Positions 7,770-16,623 of a DNA stretch of 64,000 bases are shown here, piece by piece. How positions within the stretch are numbered: the first letter of the stretch is position 1; each line of letters begins with the position of its first letter. The DNA is from Bacillota bacterium. Lineage in GTDB: Bacteria > Bacillota > Dehalobacteriia > UBA4068 > UBA4997. The notes below the pieces were generated by a model that was not told the origin of the DNA, searched no databases, and worked only from the letters and a program-made list of their open reading frames with translations. The translations under genes and the position numbers were made by a program. The stretch is taken from positions 121,234-185,233 of the forward strand of contig JAFQHN010000024.1 in assembly GCA_017397935.1 (NCBI GenBank). Reading direction: 5' to 3'.

Positions 7770-8297
7770 ATGCTGATTGATGTTACTAAAATTAAGAGCA
7801 GCGCTCAGACTGTGGATGAGGTTGATTTGCAGGAGAAAGTTGATGCTGCGGCTTATGATTATGCCGAGCTGAACCTGACTGCACCGCTGACCTTCCATGG
7901 GACGATTGAGAATGTGCCGCCGTATTTTCACTTAAAAGGGGAGCTTGCTGCCTCGTTGGAGTTGGTTTGCTCGCGTTGTCTTGCGCCTTATAATCTGGAT
8001 TTTGTGCTGGATATTGAGGAGGCTTACACCAATAAGCCCGAGGCAATTATTGAGGAAGATGATGAAATCGGCCTGTTTGAGGGTGATGATATTGATATTA
8101 CCCCCGCGCTGTTGAAGGCTTTGTTTATGGAGCTGCCCATGCATCCGCTGTGCCGCCCCGATTGCCGCGGTATCTGCCCCGATTGCGGTGCGGATTTGAA
8201 CCGGCGCGAATGTGCCTGCAACAAAGATAACATTGATTTGCGTCTGGAAAAGCTGAAAGGTCTTTTTGATAAAATGAATTCCGATAAGGAGGTGTAA
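7770..8297 (+). CDS. yceD: DUF177 / YceD family protein
   Basis: 175 residues; COG1399 (YceD in E. coli, YlbN in Bacillus), almost always upstream of rpmF and linked to 23S rRNA/50S biogenesis. Cys pairs CSRC (middle) and CRPDCRGICPDC plus CAC near the C-terminus suggest a zinc site. MLIDVTKIKSS matches the usual N-terminus, so the start seems right, but it has no properly placed SD: GAGG is 13 bases upstream and overlaps the promoter spacer. Together with the promoter position this suggests a leaderless mRNA. rpmF starts 3 bases after the stop. Confidence 0.88.
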   Translation: MLIDVTKIKSSAQTVDEVDLQEKVDAAAYDYAELNLTAPLTFHGTIENVPPYFHLKGELAASLELVCSRCLAPYNLDFVLDIEEAYTNKPEAIIEEDDEIGLFEGDDIDITPALLKALFMELPMHPLCRPDCRGICPDCGADLNRRECACNKDNIDLRLEKLKGLFDKMNSDKEV

Positions 8298-8300
8298 TCC

Positions 8301-8498
8301 ATGGGTGTACCGAAGAATAAAACTTCCAAAGCAAACCGCAGAATGAACCGTGCAGGTCGTTATGCTGATTTCACTGCTACCGGCGTATCTCTGTGCCCGC
8401 AGTGCAACGCATTCAAGCTGCCTCATCATGCTTGCCCCGAATGTGGCTACTACAAGGGTCGTCCTGTAAAGCAGGTTAAGGCTGAGCAGGCTGAATAA
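8301..8498 (+). CDS. rpmF: 50S ribosomal protein L32
   Basis: 65 residues. The N-terminus MGVPKNKTSKANRRMNRA and two CxxC knuckles (CPQC and CPEC) define zinc-binding L32 (C+ form). An AAGGAGGTG sequence at the end of yceD supplies the SD, so L32 is translated from the bicistronic yceD-rpmF message. The zinc knuckles suggest zinc dependence; a C- paralogue for zinc limitation is not in the window. A terminator follows directly. Confidence 0.97.
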   Translation: MGVPKNKTSKANRRMNRAGRYADFTATGVSLCPQCNAFKLPHHACPECGYYKGRPVKQVKAEQAE

Positions 8499-8520
8499 TC
8501 ACATATACAGCTTATGTAGG

Positions 8521-8551
8521 CTCCCGTCCGTTTATTGCGGCGGGAGTTTTT
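8521..8551 (+). terminator. Intrinsic terminator after rpmF
   Basis: CTCCCG-T-CCG pairs with CGG-CGGGAG (8521-8546), followed by TTTTT (8547-8551). Confidence 0.85.
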
Positions 8552-8725
8552 GCTATATATTGGGTAAAAATATTGAATAATACGGCGGCTGGCCGTTGTA
8601 AACAGCATTTAGTTGTGATAAAATATTAAGCGGTGAATTATCTGCCGGAATTTTCGGCAGAGATTTTGTACCAAGGTTTTGTGAATAGTGTGATTTGTGT
8701 ATGTGGATTTTGAGGTGAATTTTTT

Positions 8726-9709
8726 TTGAGAACGATTTTGTCTGAACAAGCTAAATATTGTCTGCTGACGGCTCTGGTTGGTTTGCTGGCGTTATCCTGG
8801 CTGTGCTTCGGCGGTTATGCGCCCACGGCCCACGGTGCTGCCGGTGTTACTATTGCGGCGGCCCCTGCCAACAACAATCTGCCGCTGGTATCGGAGTATT
8901 ACACGGAGAAGGACCACGGCGCGGTGGTGCTGATGTATCACCACATTGTGCCCGATGCTGAAATTAACAATAGCTCTAACCGCGGCAATAATGCGGTAAT
9001 TTCACTTTCGCAGTTTGAGGCAGAGATGGCCTATCTGGCCGATAACGGCTACCGCACCTTTTTGATGTCGGAAGTGGCGGGGATTTTGCATAACGGGCTG
9101 AATTTTCCCGAAAAATCGGTGATCATCACCTTTGATGACGGCTATGAGAGCAACTATACCCTGGCTTATCCTTTGCTGCAAAAATACGGTATCAAGGCCA
9201 CGATTGCAGCGGTGGTGGTTTCGTCCGAACAGGCAGAAAACGGCGTGACGGTCAACAGCTCTTTGCCGCATTTGACTTTTGCCCAGATGCGTGAGATGGA
9301 AGCCTCTGGTCTGGTGGAGATTGGCAGCCACAGTTATGACGGCCACGGGCTGGTTTCGGTGAGCAAAACCGGTGAACAGGGCAAATTTTTTGTGGCCAGG
9401 GCGTACCGGGCAGATTTGGGGCGCAAAGAAAATCAAAGTGAATATCTTGAGCGTATAGCACAGGATTTGCGGCTTTCCAAGCAGGTTTTGGAGAGAGAAC
9501 TGGGGCATACCATAACTTATTTTGCGTATCCTTATGGTGCCAATAATGATAGTGCGGTGGCGGCTCTGCTGCAAAATAATTTTCTGGTGGCGGTGACAAC
9601 TGCTGCCGGTGATATTGATAAAAATGCCGAGCCGCTGACACTTAATCGCCGTAATGTAAATCAGGGAATAAGCGTGGCGCAATTTACGGCGCTGCTGCAG
9701 GTTAAATAG
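8726..9709 (+). CDS. Exported polysaccharide deacetylase (NodB domain, IcaB/PgaB-like)
   Basis: 327 residues beginning at TTG 8726, which has GAGGTG (8712-8717) upstream; no ATG is available nearby. Residues ~12-30 are a hydrophobic signal or anchor segment. The mature part has the MYHHIVPD motif seen in IcaB/PgaB/BH1-type deacetylases, ITFDDGYESN with the catalytic Asp-Asp, and GSHSYDGH supplying metal-binding His residues, so the active site looks complete. It would remove acetyl groups from a GlcNAc-containing wall or exopolysaccharide. It lies between rpmF and plsX, where Bacillus carries fapR or fatty-acid genes. The exact polymer is unknown. Confidence 0.85.
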   Translation: MRTILSEQAKYCLLTALVGLLALSWLCFGGYAPTAHGAAGVTIAAAPANNNLPLVSEYYTEKDHGAVVLMYHHIVPDAEINNSSNRGNNAVISLSQFEAEMAYLADNGYRTFLMSEVAGILHNGLNFPEKSVIITFDDGYESNYTLAYPLLQKYGIKATIAAVVVSSEQAENGVTVNSSLPHLTFAQMREMEASGLVEIGSHSYDGHGLVSVSKTGEQGKFFVARAYRADLGRKENQSEYLERIAQDLRLSKQVLERELGHTITYFAYPYGANNDSAVAALLQNNFLVAVTTAAGDIDKNAEPLTLNRRNVNQGISVAQFTALLQVK

Positions 9710-9760
9710 GCACGGCGTGATGCTGATTTTGGCCTTTGGGGGATAAGGGAGGAACTTATT

Positions 9761-10756
9761 TTGACAGTTAGAATTGCAGTTGACGCAATGGGCGGTGATT
9801 TGGCGCCGGAGGCTCTGGTTCAAGGGGCATTGAAGGCGGCCGCTGCCAATAAAAATATTCAGATTGTCTTGGTGGGACAGCCGGAGAAATTGCCGGCCGA
9901 GGACAGCTTGCCGCAGAATGTAACCATTGAGCCGGCCACTGCCGTGATGGGCATGGATGAATCGGTGGAAAACCTGCGGAAAAAGCGTGACAGCTCTATC
10001 TGGGTGGCAACCAAAATGGTAAAAGAGGATAGGGCTGATGCAGTACTTTCGGCGGGCAGCACGGGGGCGCAGATGGCGGCGGCGCTGCTGCTGCTGGGGC
10101 GGATCCCCGGTATTACCCGTCCGGCTATCTGTACTGTGTTCCCTACGGTTAAGGGTGGCGCGGTGCTGCTGGATATTGGTGCCAATTTGGAGTTGGAGGC
10201 CGAGCAGTATGTGCAGTTTGCGCTGCTGGGCAAGGTGGCGGCTAAGACTTTGCTGAAAAGAGAAAACCCGACCATTGGCCTGCTGAATAACGGCACCGAG
10301 GAGAATAAAGGGCCGGATAAGTTGGTGGAAGCACATAAGCTGCTGAAAGATTCCGGGTTGAATTTTATCGGCAACTATGAGGCCCGAGAAATTATGAGCG
10401 GCCGTGCTGATGTGATTGTTACCGACGGCTTTACCGGTAATGCTGTGCTTAAAGCATCGGAGGGATTGGCCAAAACGCTGATGTCGATGCTGAAAGAGGA
10501 ATTTACCGCCAGCCTTACCCGCAAAATGGGTGCGGCGCTGGTGATGCCCGGTTTGAAAAATATCAAGCAGATGATGGATTATAAGCAGTACGGCGGTGCT
10601 CCGTTGCTGGGTGTAAACGGTATCAGCCTGGTTTGTCACGGCAGTTCGGATGCGGAAACGATCTTCCATGCGGTTAATCAGGTGGTTAATTTGCGGGAGA
10701 GCAATTTTGTTGAGCAGCTGCGTGCAGAGGCCGAGGGATTTTTTGAACAGGAATAA
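9761..10756 (+). CDS. plsX: Phosphate acyltransferase PlsX
   Basis: 331 residues. PlsX makes acyl-phosphate from acyl-ACP for PlsY in phosphatidic acid synthesis. The N-terminus VRIAVDAMGGDLAPEA and the motifs SAGSTGA and VTDGFTGN are diagnostic. The start is TTG 9761, preceded by GGGAGGAAC; the next ATG would cut into the AVDAMGGD motif. It is followed after 63 bp by acpP, with none of the fab genes that often lie between them. Confidence 0.96.
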   Translation: MTVRIAVDAMGGDLAPEALVQGALKAAAANKNIQIVLVGQPEKLPAEDSLPQNVTIEPATAVMGMDESVENLRKKRDSSIWVATKMVKEDRADAVLSAGSTGAQMAAALLLLGRIPGITRPAICTVFPTVKGGAVLLDIGANLELEAEQYVQFALLGKVAAKTLLKRENPTIGLLNNGTEENKGPDKLVEAHKLLKDSGLNFIGNYEAREIMSGRADVIVTDGFTGNAVLKASEGLAKTLMSMLKEEFTASLTRKMGAALVMPGLKNIKQMMDYKQYGGAPLLGVNGISLVCHGSSDAETIFHAVNQVVNLRESNFVEQLRAEAEGFFEQE

Positions 10757-10819
10757 TATTAGGTGCAATAATCAACATAATAAGAAATCAACAGAAAATT
10801 TTAAGGGGGATTTTAGAGT

Positions 10820-11050
10820 ATGGATACTTTGGATATGCTGCGCAAAGCGATTAAAAAAGAATTGGGCCGTGATTTTGGCGATATTAGCCTGAACACTACT
10901 TTTGAGGATATGGCGTTGGATTCGCTGGATGTGGTGCAGATGGTTATGGCTATCGAGGAAGCATTTGATATTGAGATTGACGATGATGATGTTGACGGCT
11001 TGAAGACCATCGGCGATTTGGTTGAGTATATTGAGGAAAAAATCAAGTAA
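10820..11050 (+). CDS. acpP: Acyl carrier protein
   Basis: 76 residues, acidic. Ser35 in the DSLDVVQM motif is the 4'-phosphopantetheine attachment site. It carries growing acyl chains in type II fatty acid synthesis and supplies acyl-ACP to PlsX encoded just upstream. The SD AAGGGGG stands before ATG 10820. The plsX-acpP-rnc run suggests one transcript linking lipid synthesis and ribosome maturation genes. Confidence 0.97.
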   Translation: MDTLDMLRKAIKKELGRDFGDISLNTTFEDMALDSLDVVQMVMAIEEAFDIEIDDDDVDGLKTIGDLVEYIEEKIK

Positions 11051-11089
11051 TAAGCAGTAAAAATTTTGGGATTAGGTGGCGACATTTAA

Positions 11090-11830
11090 TTGGATACGGT
11101 GGAGTTTAATAAAAGCCGTGTGGCAAGGCTGGGTGAACTGGGCGATAAGCTGCATTGGCAGGGTGATTTGGGGCTGCTGCGGCAGGCTTTGACGCACCCG
11201 ACATACTATGAGGGACAAAAGCCGGAGGGCGAGCAGGATAATCAGCGGTTGGAGTTTTTGGGTGATTCTATTTTGGGATTTATTGTGGCCAGAGAACTGT
11301 TTAAGCGCAACCCTGCCGCTGATGAGGGTTATTTGAGCAAAACCCGTGCGGCGTTGGTCTGCGAGGGATCTTTGGCAGATTTGGCGCGCGAGCTTTCACT
11401 TTCCGATTACATCATCATGGGTAAGGGCAGCTTGAAGAATGGTGAGCAAAATCGCAATTCCATTTTGGCTGATGCTTTTGAGGCGGTAATCGGTGCGATG
11501 TATCTGGCGCAGGGTTTGCCCAAGGTGGAGGAATTTTTGCTGGCTCGGTTTACGCCTGAGCTGGAAACCAAAATTGCCGACCGCTATGAGGATTATAAGG
11601 GTATGATCCAAATGCTGGTGCAGACGCTGGAAGAACGTCATGTTTCTTATCCTTTGCTGGCAGCCGAGGGGCCTTCTCATCAACGCACCTTTACGGTGGG
11701 TTTGGTTTATCGCGGCCAAACGCTGGCCACGGCATCGGGGCTTAGCAAGAAAGAGGCCGAGCAGAAGGCGGCACGAATCGCCTGGAAACAGCGTGAAAAC
11801 TGGCTGCCGAAGAACGAAACAGGTAAATAA
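11090..11830 (+). CDS. rnc: Ribonuclease III
   Basis: 246 residues. Dimeric double-strand RNA endonuclease that processes rRNA precursors. NQRLEFLGDSIL (residues 51-62) is the RNase III signature with catalytic acids; DAFEAVIGAMYLAQG carries the second acidic pair. The C-terminal ~70 residues form a dsRNA-binding domain. The start is TTG 11090 with AGGTGG (11074-11079) upstream. It is 18 bp from the radical SAM gene, likely cotranscribed. Confidence 0.97.
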   Translation: MDTVEFNKSRVARLGELGDKLHWQGDLGLLRQALTHPTYYEGQKPEGEQDNQRLEFLGDSILGFIVARELFKRNPAADEGYLSKTRAALVCEGSLADLARELSLSDYIIMGKGSLKNGEQNRNSILADAFEAVIGAMYLAQGLPKVEEFLLARFTPELETKIADRYEDYKGMIQMLVQTLEERHVSYPLLAAEGPSHQRTFTVGLVYRGQTLATASGLSKKEAEQKAARIAWKQRENWLPKNETGK

Positions 11831-11848
11831 ACAGGAAAGAGGTGGATT

Positions 11849-12907
11849 ATGTCTAAGACAAGGAGGCATATTCTGCCTTTTTTTATTCCGCATTTGGGGT
11901 GTCCCAATCAATGCATTTTTTGTGACCAGAAGAAGATTGCCGGTTGTGTGCAGCCGCCCACGGGTGATGATTTGACGGCGGTGCTGCAAAATCTGCCGCC
12001 GGGGGCCGAGGATAAACCGGAGCTGGCATTTTACGGCGGCAGTTTTACGGCGATACCCACAAGGCAGCAGCTGGAATATTTACAGCCGGCGGCCAAGGCC
12101 CTGCAAGAGGGGCGAATAAGCGACATAAGACTTTCTACGCGTCCGGACGCCATTGATGAGCCAAGGCTGTCTTTGCTTCGGCAATTTGGTGTGGATACGG
12201 TGGAGCTTGGCGTGCAATCCATGACGGACGGTGTGCTGAAAGCGGCCAGGCGTGGGCATACGGCCGAGGATTCTTTGCGGGCGGTGCGCCTGTTGAAGAA
12301 ATGGGGATTTGTGGCCGGTGTGCAGCTGATGCCGGGGCTGCCGGGCGAAACTGCGGCAAGTGCGCTGCTGGGTGCGGAGCGGATTTTGGCAGAGAAGCCT
12401 GCCATGCTCAGGATTTATCCAACGGTGGTGTTGAAGGGTACGGAATGTGAGGCACTTTATCAAAGTGGCAGCTATCAGCCTTTAAGCCTGGCGGAGGCGG
12501 TGGAAATAAGCCTGCAAATTAAACTGTTGGCTGAGGATTTGAGGGTGCAGGTTATCCGCATTGGCTTGCAGCCGACCGAGGAGTTGGCGGCACAGGTGCT
12601 GGCCGGGCCGTACCATGAGTCTTTTGGTGCGCTGGTACAGGCATTTTATTGGCGGCAAAAGCTGCTTTTTGCCTTGCGGAAACTGCCGCTGGCGACGGAG
12701 TGTTATTTGAACAGGCGGGATATTGCGGCGGCGGTGGGGTATCAACGCCAAAATCTGGCTTATTATCCGCCACGGCTTCGGCTGCGCGGGCGAGAAATGG
12801 CGGCCGGCAGTTTGTTGCTGAAAGCGGCTGACGGGCAGGAATTTTGCTTATCCGATACCGAATTTGCGGCGGTATATTTGGCGCGCTGCCGTAAAAATTG
12901 GCGCTGA
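11849..12907 (+). CDS. Radical SAM protein of the rnc-smc cluster
   Basis: 352 residues. The N-terminal CPNQCIFC (C-x3-C-x2-C) binds the 4Fe-4S cluster and the domain resembles the Elp3/MiaB/NifB radical SAM type. The segment FYGGSFTAIP matches the glycine-rich SAM-binding motif, and LMPGLPGE is shared with Elp3-like enzymes. Clostridial genomes frequently hold this gene between rnc and smc; substrate and reaction are not known to me. AGAGGTGG precedes ATG 11849. No N-acetyltransferase domain of true Elp3 is present. Confidence 0.87.
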   Translation: MSKTRRHILPFFIPHLGCPNQCIFCDQKKIAGCVQPPTGDDLTAVLQNLPPGAEDKPELAFYGGSFTAIPTRQQLEYLQPAAKALQEGRISDIRLSTRPDAIDEPRLSLLRQFGVDTVELGVQSMTDGVLKAARRGHTAEDSLRAVRLLKKWGFVAGVQLMPGLPGETAASALLGAERILAEKPAMLRIYPTVVLKGTECEALYQSGSYQPLSLAEAVEISLQIKLLAEDLRVQVIRIGLQPTEELAAQVLAGPYHESFGALVQAFYWRQKLLFALRKLPLATECYLNRRDIAAAVGYQRQNLAYYPPRLRLRGREMAAGSLLLKAADGQEFCLSDTEFAAVYLARCRKNWR

Positions 12908-12931
12908 TATTTTATTTGCGTGGTTTTGCGG

Positions 12932-12961
12932 TTGCCTTTTGTGGATAAATTGTGCTACAAT
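12932..12961 (+). promoter_or_regulatory. Possible promoter for smc
   Basis: TTGCCT (12932-12937), 18-base spacer, TACAAT (12956-12961). It would give smc its own start within the rnc-ftsY cluster. Confidence 0.5.
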
Positions 12962-13023
12962 AAATTGATATGCACAAAATTATAACCGCATTTTAACGGC
13001 AGGGCCGAAGATGGAGTAATTAT

Positions 13024-16000
13024 ATGTTTTTGAAGAGTATTGAGCTGGCCGGGTTTAAGTCCTTTAACGAGCGTACTGTGATTAAGCTGGATGACGGAAT
13101 TGCCTGTATTGTTGGGCCAAATGGCAGCGGAAAATCGAATATTGCCGATGCGGTGCGCTGGGTTCTGGGGGAACAAAGCGCGCGTATTTTGCGTGGCAAT
13201 AAGATGGAGGATGTTATTTTTGCCGGTACCGATAAGCTGAAATCCTTGGGCATGGCCGAGGTTGTGCTGAACATTGATAATACCGACGGCAGCCTGCCCA
13301 CGGAGTTTACCGAGGTGGCCGTGTGCCGCAGGGCGTACCGCAACGGTGACAGCGAATATTTGCTGAATGGCCGCCAATGCCGCCTGACGGATATTCGTGA
13401 GCTGTTTATGGACAGCGGTATCAGCAATAATTCTCTGGCTTTGATTGGACAGGGACGTATCCAGCAGGTGGTGGATATGAAGGCAGATGAGCGCCGTTTG
13501 ATGTTGGAGGAAGCGGCGGGAATTGTCAAATACCGCACCCGCAAGCGCACGGCTCAGCGTAAATTGGTGGATACCGAGCAAAATCTGGCCCGCATTTGGG
13601 ATATTATCAGCGAGCTGTCTGACCGATTGACCCCGTTATCTGAGCAAAGCGCCAAGGCAGAGGAGTTTTTGCGGCTGAAAGAGCAGGCCGATACTCAGGA
13701 AATTAACCTGCTGCTGCAAAATCTGGCTGAGAATAAGCAGAAATGGCAGCAAACTGCGGCCGCCCTGGCAGAGAATAATAGTTTATCGGCGGCGGCTGCT
13801 GCTGCCAAATCGACGGCCGAGGGTGAGCTGGCCGAAAAAAGGCTGCAAAATGACTGTGCTGATGAGGAAATCTCGGCGGCCAGACAACAGCTTTTTGATT
13901 ACAAAACATCACGGGAGCAGGTACGCTCGGAGGGTGAACTGCTGGCCGAGAAAATCGGCACGGCGGAGGGGCATATTGCCCGCCTGCAAAATGAATTGAC
14001 GCTGCTGCTGACCCAGGACGACGGCTTTGTGGCTGAGGTTAATCGGCTGAACGAGGAAAAAGAGCTGGCGGCTGCGGATTTGGCCGCGCTGCAACAGGGT
14101 ATTGCCGGGCGTGAAGCTGATTTTGCGGCCCACAAGGAGCAGCTGGATGAGTTGATGGCCGAGCAGGAGATGGCGCGGCAGGAGATTTTTGATAATGCCA
14201 GCCAGCTGGCCAACACCCGCAACGAGATCGTCTTTTTGGAGAGAGCGCAGGAAGAAAATGAGGCGGCGGCGCAGGCCATGCAGGCCGAGATGCAGGAGAT
14301 CACAGAAGGCGGCCGGGCCTTTGAGGATAAAATTGCGGCGGTTCAGGCAGAGATTGATACGCTGCTTAACCGCCGGGAAGCTGTGAAAGCCGGGCTTTTG
14401 GCGCTGAACACCGATTTGGACGAGTTGGAACAGCAGATCATAACGGCCAATGAAGCCGGTGTGGCCATACGCTTGAAGCTGAATAGCGAGGAATCACGCC
14501 TGAAAGTATTATCGGAGATGGCCGACAACAAAAGCGGCTTTTATCCGGGGGTGCGGTCAATTTTGCGGGCGGCAGAGCGTGGAACCGGCGAAATCAACGG
14601 CGTGCATGGCGTGGTGCTGGATTTGATTGAGTCGGATATGAAATTCAGCCAGGCGTTGGAGGCCGCAGCCGGTGCTAATCTGCAAAACATTGTGGTGGAG
14701 GATGACCGTGCGGCCCGTGATTGTGTGGCTTATCTTAAACGGGAGCAGTTGGGCCGGGCTACCTTTTTGCCGCTGCAATCCCTGCGCTGGCGCACCAACC
14801 CGGAGATCGACCGGGCTGGGGGAGAGAAGGGTGTGATCGGACGCTGTTCTGAGGTTATCCGCTGTGCGGAGGCGGTTAGGCCGGCAGTTAAGTTTTTATT
14901 TGATAATATTTTGCTGGTGGATGATTTGGATACGGCCACCAGAGTGGCACGGCAATTTAAGCAGCAGTTCCGCATCGTAACGCTGGCCGGTGATATTATT
15001 TCGCCCGGCGGCTCGATTACGGGCGGCAGCAAGCAAAAAAATTCCGGTGATTTGCTGCAAAAGAAAAATCAGCTGGCCGAACTGAAAAAGAGCGTGGAGA
15101 AATTACAGACCGAGGGTGAGCGCCAACGCCGTCTGCTGGCGGATAAACATGAGCAGCGCACGGCGTTGGATGCCAAACGCAGCGCTTTGATGCAGGAAGA
15201 ACGCGAGATCGAGCTGCTTTATCTGGGCAAGGTCAAGGATGTTGGGCATTTGCGTGATAATTGGGCGGATAAGGATGCTCAACTGCAAAAATTACAGCGC
15301 GATTTGCGGGAAAACAGCCGCCAGCAGCAGCGTTATATCAACCGCCGTGCGGAATTGGCCGATGAGGTGGCCAACTGGGATATGCTTAGCCGACAGTCCA
15401 ATGAGGTGCTGTTGGATTTGCAGAGCCGCCATGAGCAGGAGGCACAGAAGCTGGAAGCGGTGCGCGGCCTGTTGGAGCAGCAGCGTTTGCAGGCGCAGGC
15501 CAAACAGCAGGAATATACGACCTTGGTGAACGAGGTGCAGCGCTTGACCTCGGCCAAGAGTAATTTGTTTGAGGAGCAGGCGCAAAAGCAGCAGATGTTG
15601 GCTGATTTGCGGCAGCAGTTAGCTATGCTGACCGAAAACAGAGAGCAAAAGCAGCAGCAGGAGCAGGCTTTGCTGCTCACAATTTCCGAGGCGGAGGAGC
15701 AGTTGGAATTGTTAACCAACCAATGCCAAAATCTGAAACAACAGATTGATGATTTGGAACGGCAGGCGGCTGAACATTCCGCAAAAATGCTGATATATAC
15801 GCAGGAAATTCATCGGTTGGAGGTTTTGCAGGCCCGTTTGCAGACCGAAGAAGAGGTGGAAAGCCAAAAGCTGGCCGAAAACTTCTCTCTGGCTTATGAG
15901 GAGGCGCTGTCTTATCTGGACGAGAGTATTTCACGGGCAGATTTGGCCAGGAGTTTGAAGGATTTGCGGCGGCGGCTGGCGGCTCTGGGTAATGTCAACA

Positions 16001-16602
16001 TCGAGGCGATTGAGGAGTACCGTAATGTGCGTGAGCGTTATGAGTTTTTGTCTGCCCAGCGTGAGGATTTGTTGGAGGCCAGAAATTCGCTGAACAATGT
16101 TATCAAAGAGATGGACAGCATTATGAGCAAGCGCTTCCGTGAGACATTTGAGCAGGTGAACAAGAATTTTGCCCACACATTTAACCAGCTTTTCGGCGGC
16201 GGTACGGCATCCTTGCTGTTATTGGAGCCGGATGATGTGCTGGAAAGCGGTGTGGATATGATGGTTCAGCCGCCGGGCAAACGGTTGATAAACTATAATT
16301 TGCTGTCGGGCGGCGAGAAATCGCTGATCGGCGTGGCCCTGGTGTTGGCAATTTTCCAGGTGAAGCCCAGCGCGTTTTGTATTTTGGACGAGGTGGACGC
16401 AGCGCTTGATGAGGCTAATGTTGACCGTTTTGCCGAATATATTAAGGTCTTTAAGGAAAAAACGCAGTTTGTGGTGGTTACCCACCGACAAGGCACCATG
16501 GAGGTCGCTGACCGTTTGTGGGGTGTGACGATGGAGAAAAACGGTGTATCGCGGATTGTTTCGGTTAAGCTTTCCGATGATATGCAGCAATATATATCTT
16601 AA
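13024..16602 (+). CDS. smc: Chromosome segregation ATPase SMC
   Basis: 1192 residues, full length. SMC dimers with ScpA and ScpB load at parS/ParB and compact origins. Order: N-terminal ATPase half with Walker A GPNGSGKSN (residues 32-40), long coiled coil, hinge at about 500-660, return coiled coil, then the C-terminal half with the ABC signature LSGGEKS (from ~1094) and Walker B ILDEVDAALD (from ~1120). The start MFLKSIELAGFKSF is the canonical one. It lies 21 bp upstream of ftsY, a conserved Firmicutes pairing. Nothing is missing. Confidence 0.98.
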   Translation: MFLKSIELAGFKSFNERTVIKLDDGIACIVGPNGSGKSNIADAVRWVLGEQSARILRGNKMEDVIFAGTDKLKSLGMAEVVLNIDNTDGSLPTEFTEVAVCRRAYRNGDSEYLLNGRQCRLTDIRELFMDSGISNNSLALIGQGRIQQVVDMKADERRLMLEEAAGIVKYRTRKRTAQRKLVDTEQNLARIWDIISELSDRLTPLSEQSAKAEEFLRLKEQADTQEINLLLQNLAENKQKWQQTAAALAENNSLSAAAAAAKSTAEGELAEKRLQNDCADEEISAARQQLFDYKTSREQVRSEGELLAEKIGTAEGHIARLQNELTLLLTQDDGFVAEVNRLNEEKELAAADLAALQQGIAGREADFAAHKEQLDELMAEQEMARQEIFDNASQLANTRNEIVFLERAQEENEAAAQAMQAEMQEITEGGRAFEDKIAAVQAEIDTLLNRREAVKAGLLALNTDLDELEQQIITANEAGVAIRLKLNSEESRLKVLSEMADNKSGFYPGVRSILRAAERGTGEINGVHGVVLDLIESDMKFSQALEAAAGANLQNIVVEDDRAARDCVAYLKREQLGRATFLPLQSLRWRTNPEIDRAGGEKGVIGRCSEVIRCAEAVRPAVKFLFDNILLVDDLDTATRVARQFKQQFRIVTLAGDIISPGGSITGGSKQKNSGDLLQKKNQLAELKKSVEKLQTEGERQRRLLADKHEQRTALDAKRSALMQEEREIELLYLGKVKDVGHLRDNWADKDAQLQKLQRDLRENSRQQQRYINRRAELADEVANWDMLSRQSNEVLLDLQSRHEQEAQKLEAVRGLLEQQRLQAQAKQQEYTTLVNEVQRLTSAKSNLFEEQAQKQQMLADLRQQLAMLTENREQKQQQEQALLLTISEAEEQLELLTNQCQNLKQQIDDLERQAAEHSAKMLIYTQEIHRLEVLQARLQTEEEVESQKLAENFSLAYEEALSYLDESISRADLARSLKDLRRRLAALGNVNIEAIEEYRNVRERYEFLSAQREDLLEARNSLNNVIKEMDSIMSKRFRETFEQVNKNFAHTFNQLFGGGTASLLLLEPDDVLESGVDMMVQPPGKRLINYNLLSGGEKSLIGVALVLAIFQVKPSAFCILDEVDAALDEANVDRFAEYIKVFKEKTQFVVVTHRQGTMEVADRLWGVTMEKNGVSRIVSVKLSDDMQQYIS

Positions 16603-16623
16603 ACATAAAGACGGAGGTTGATT

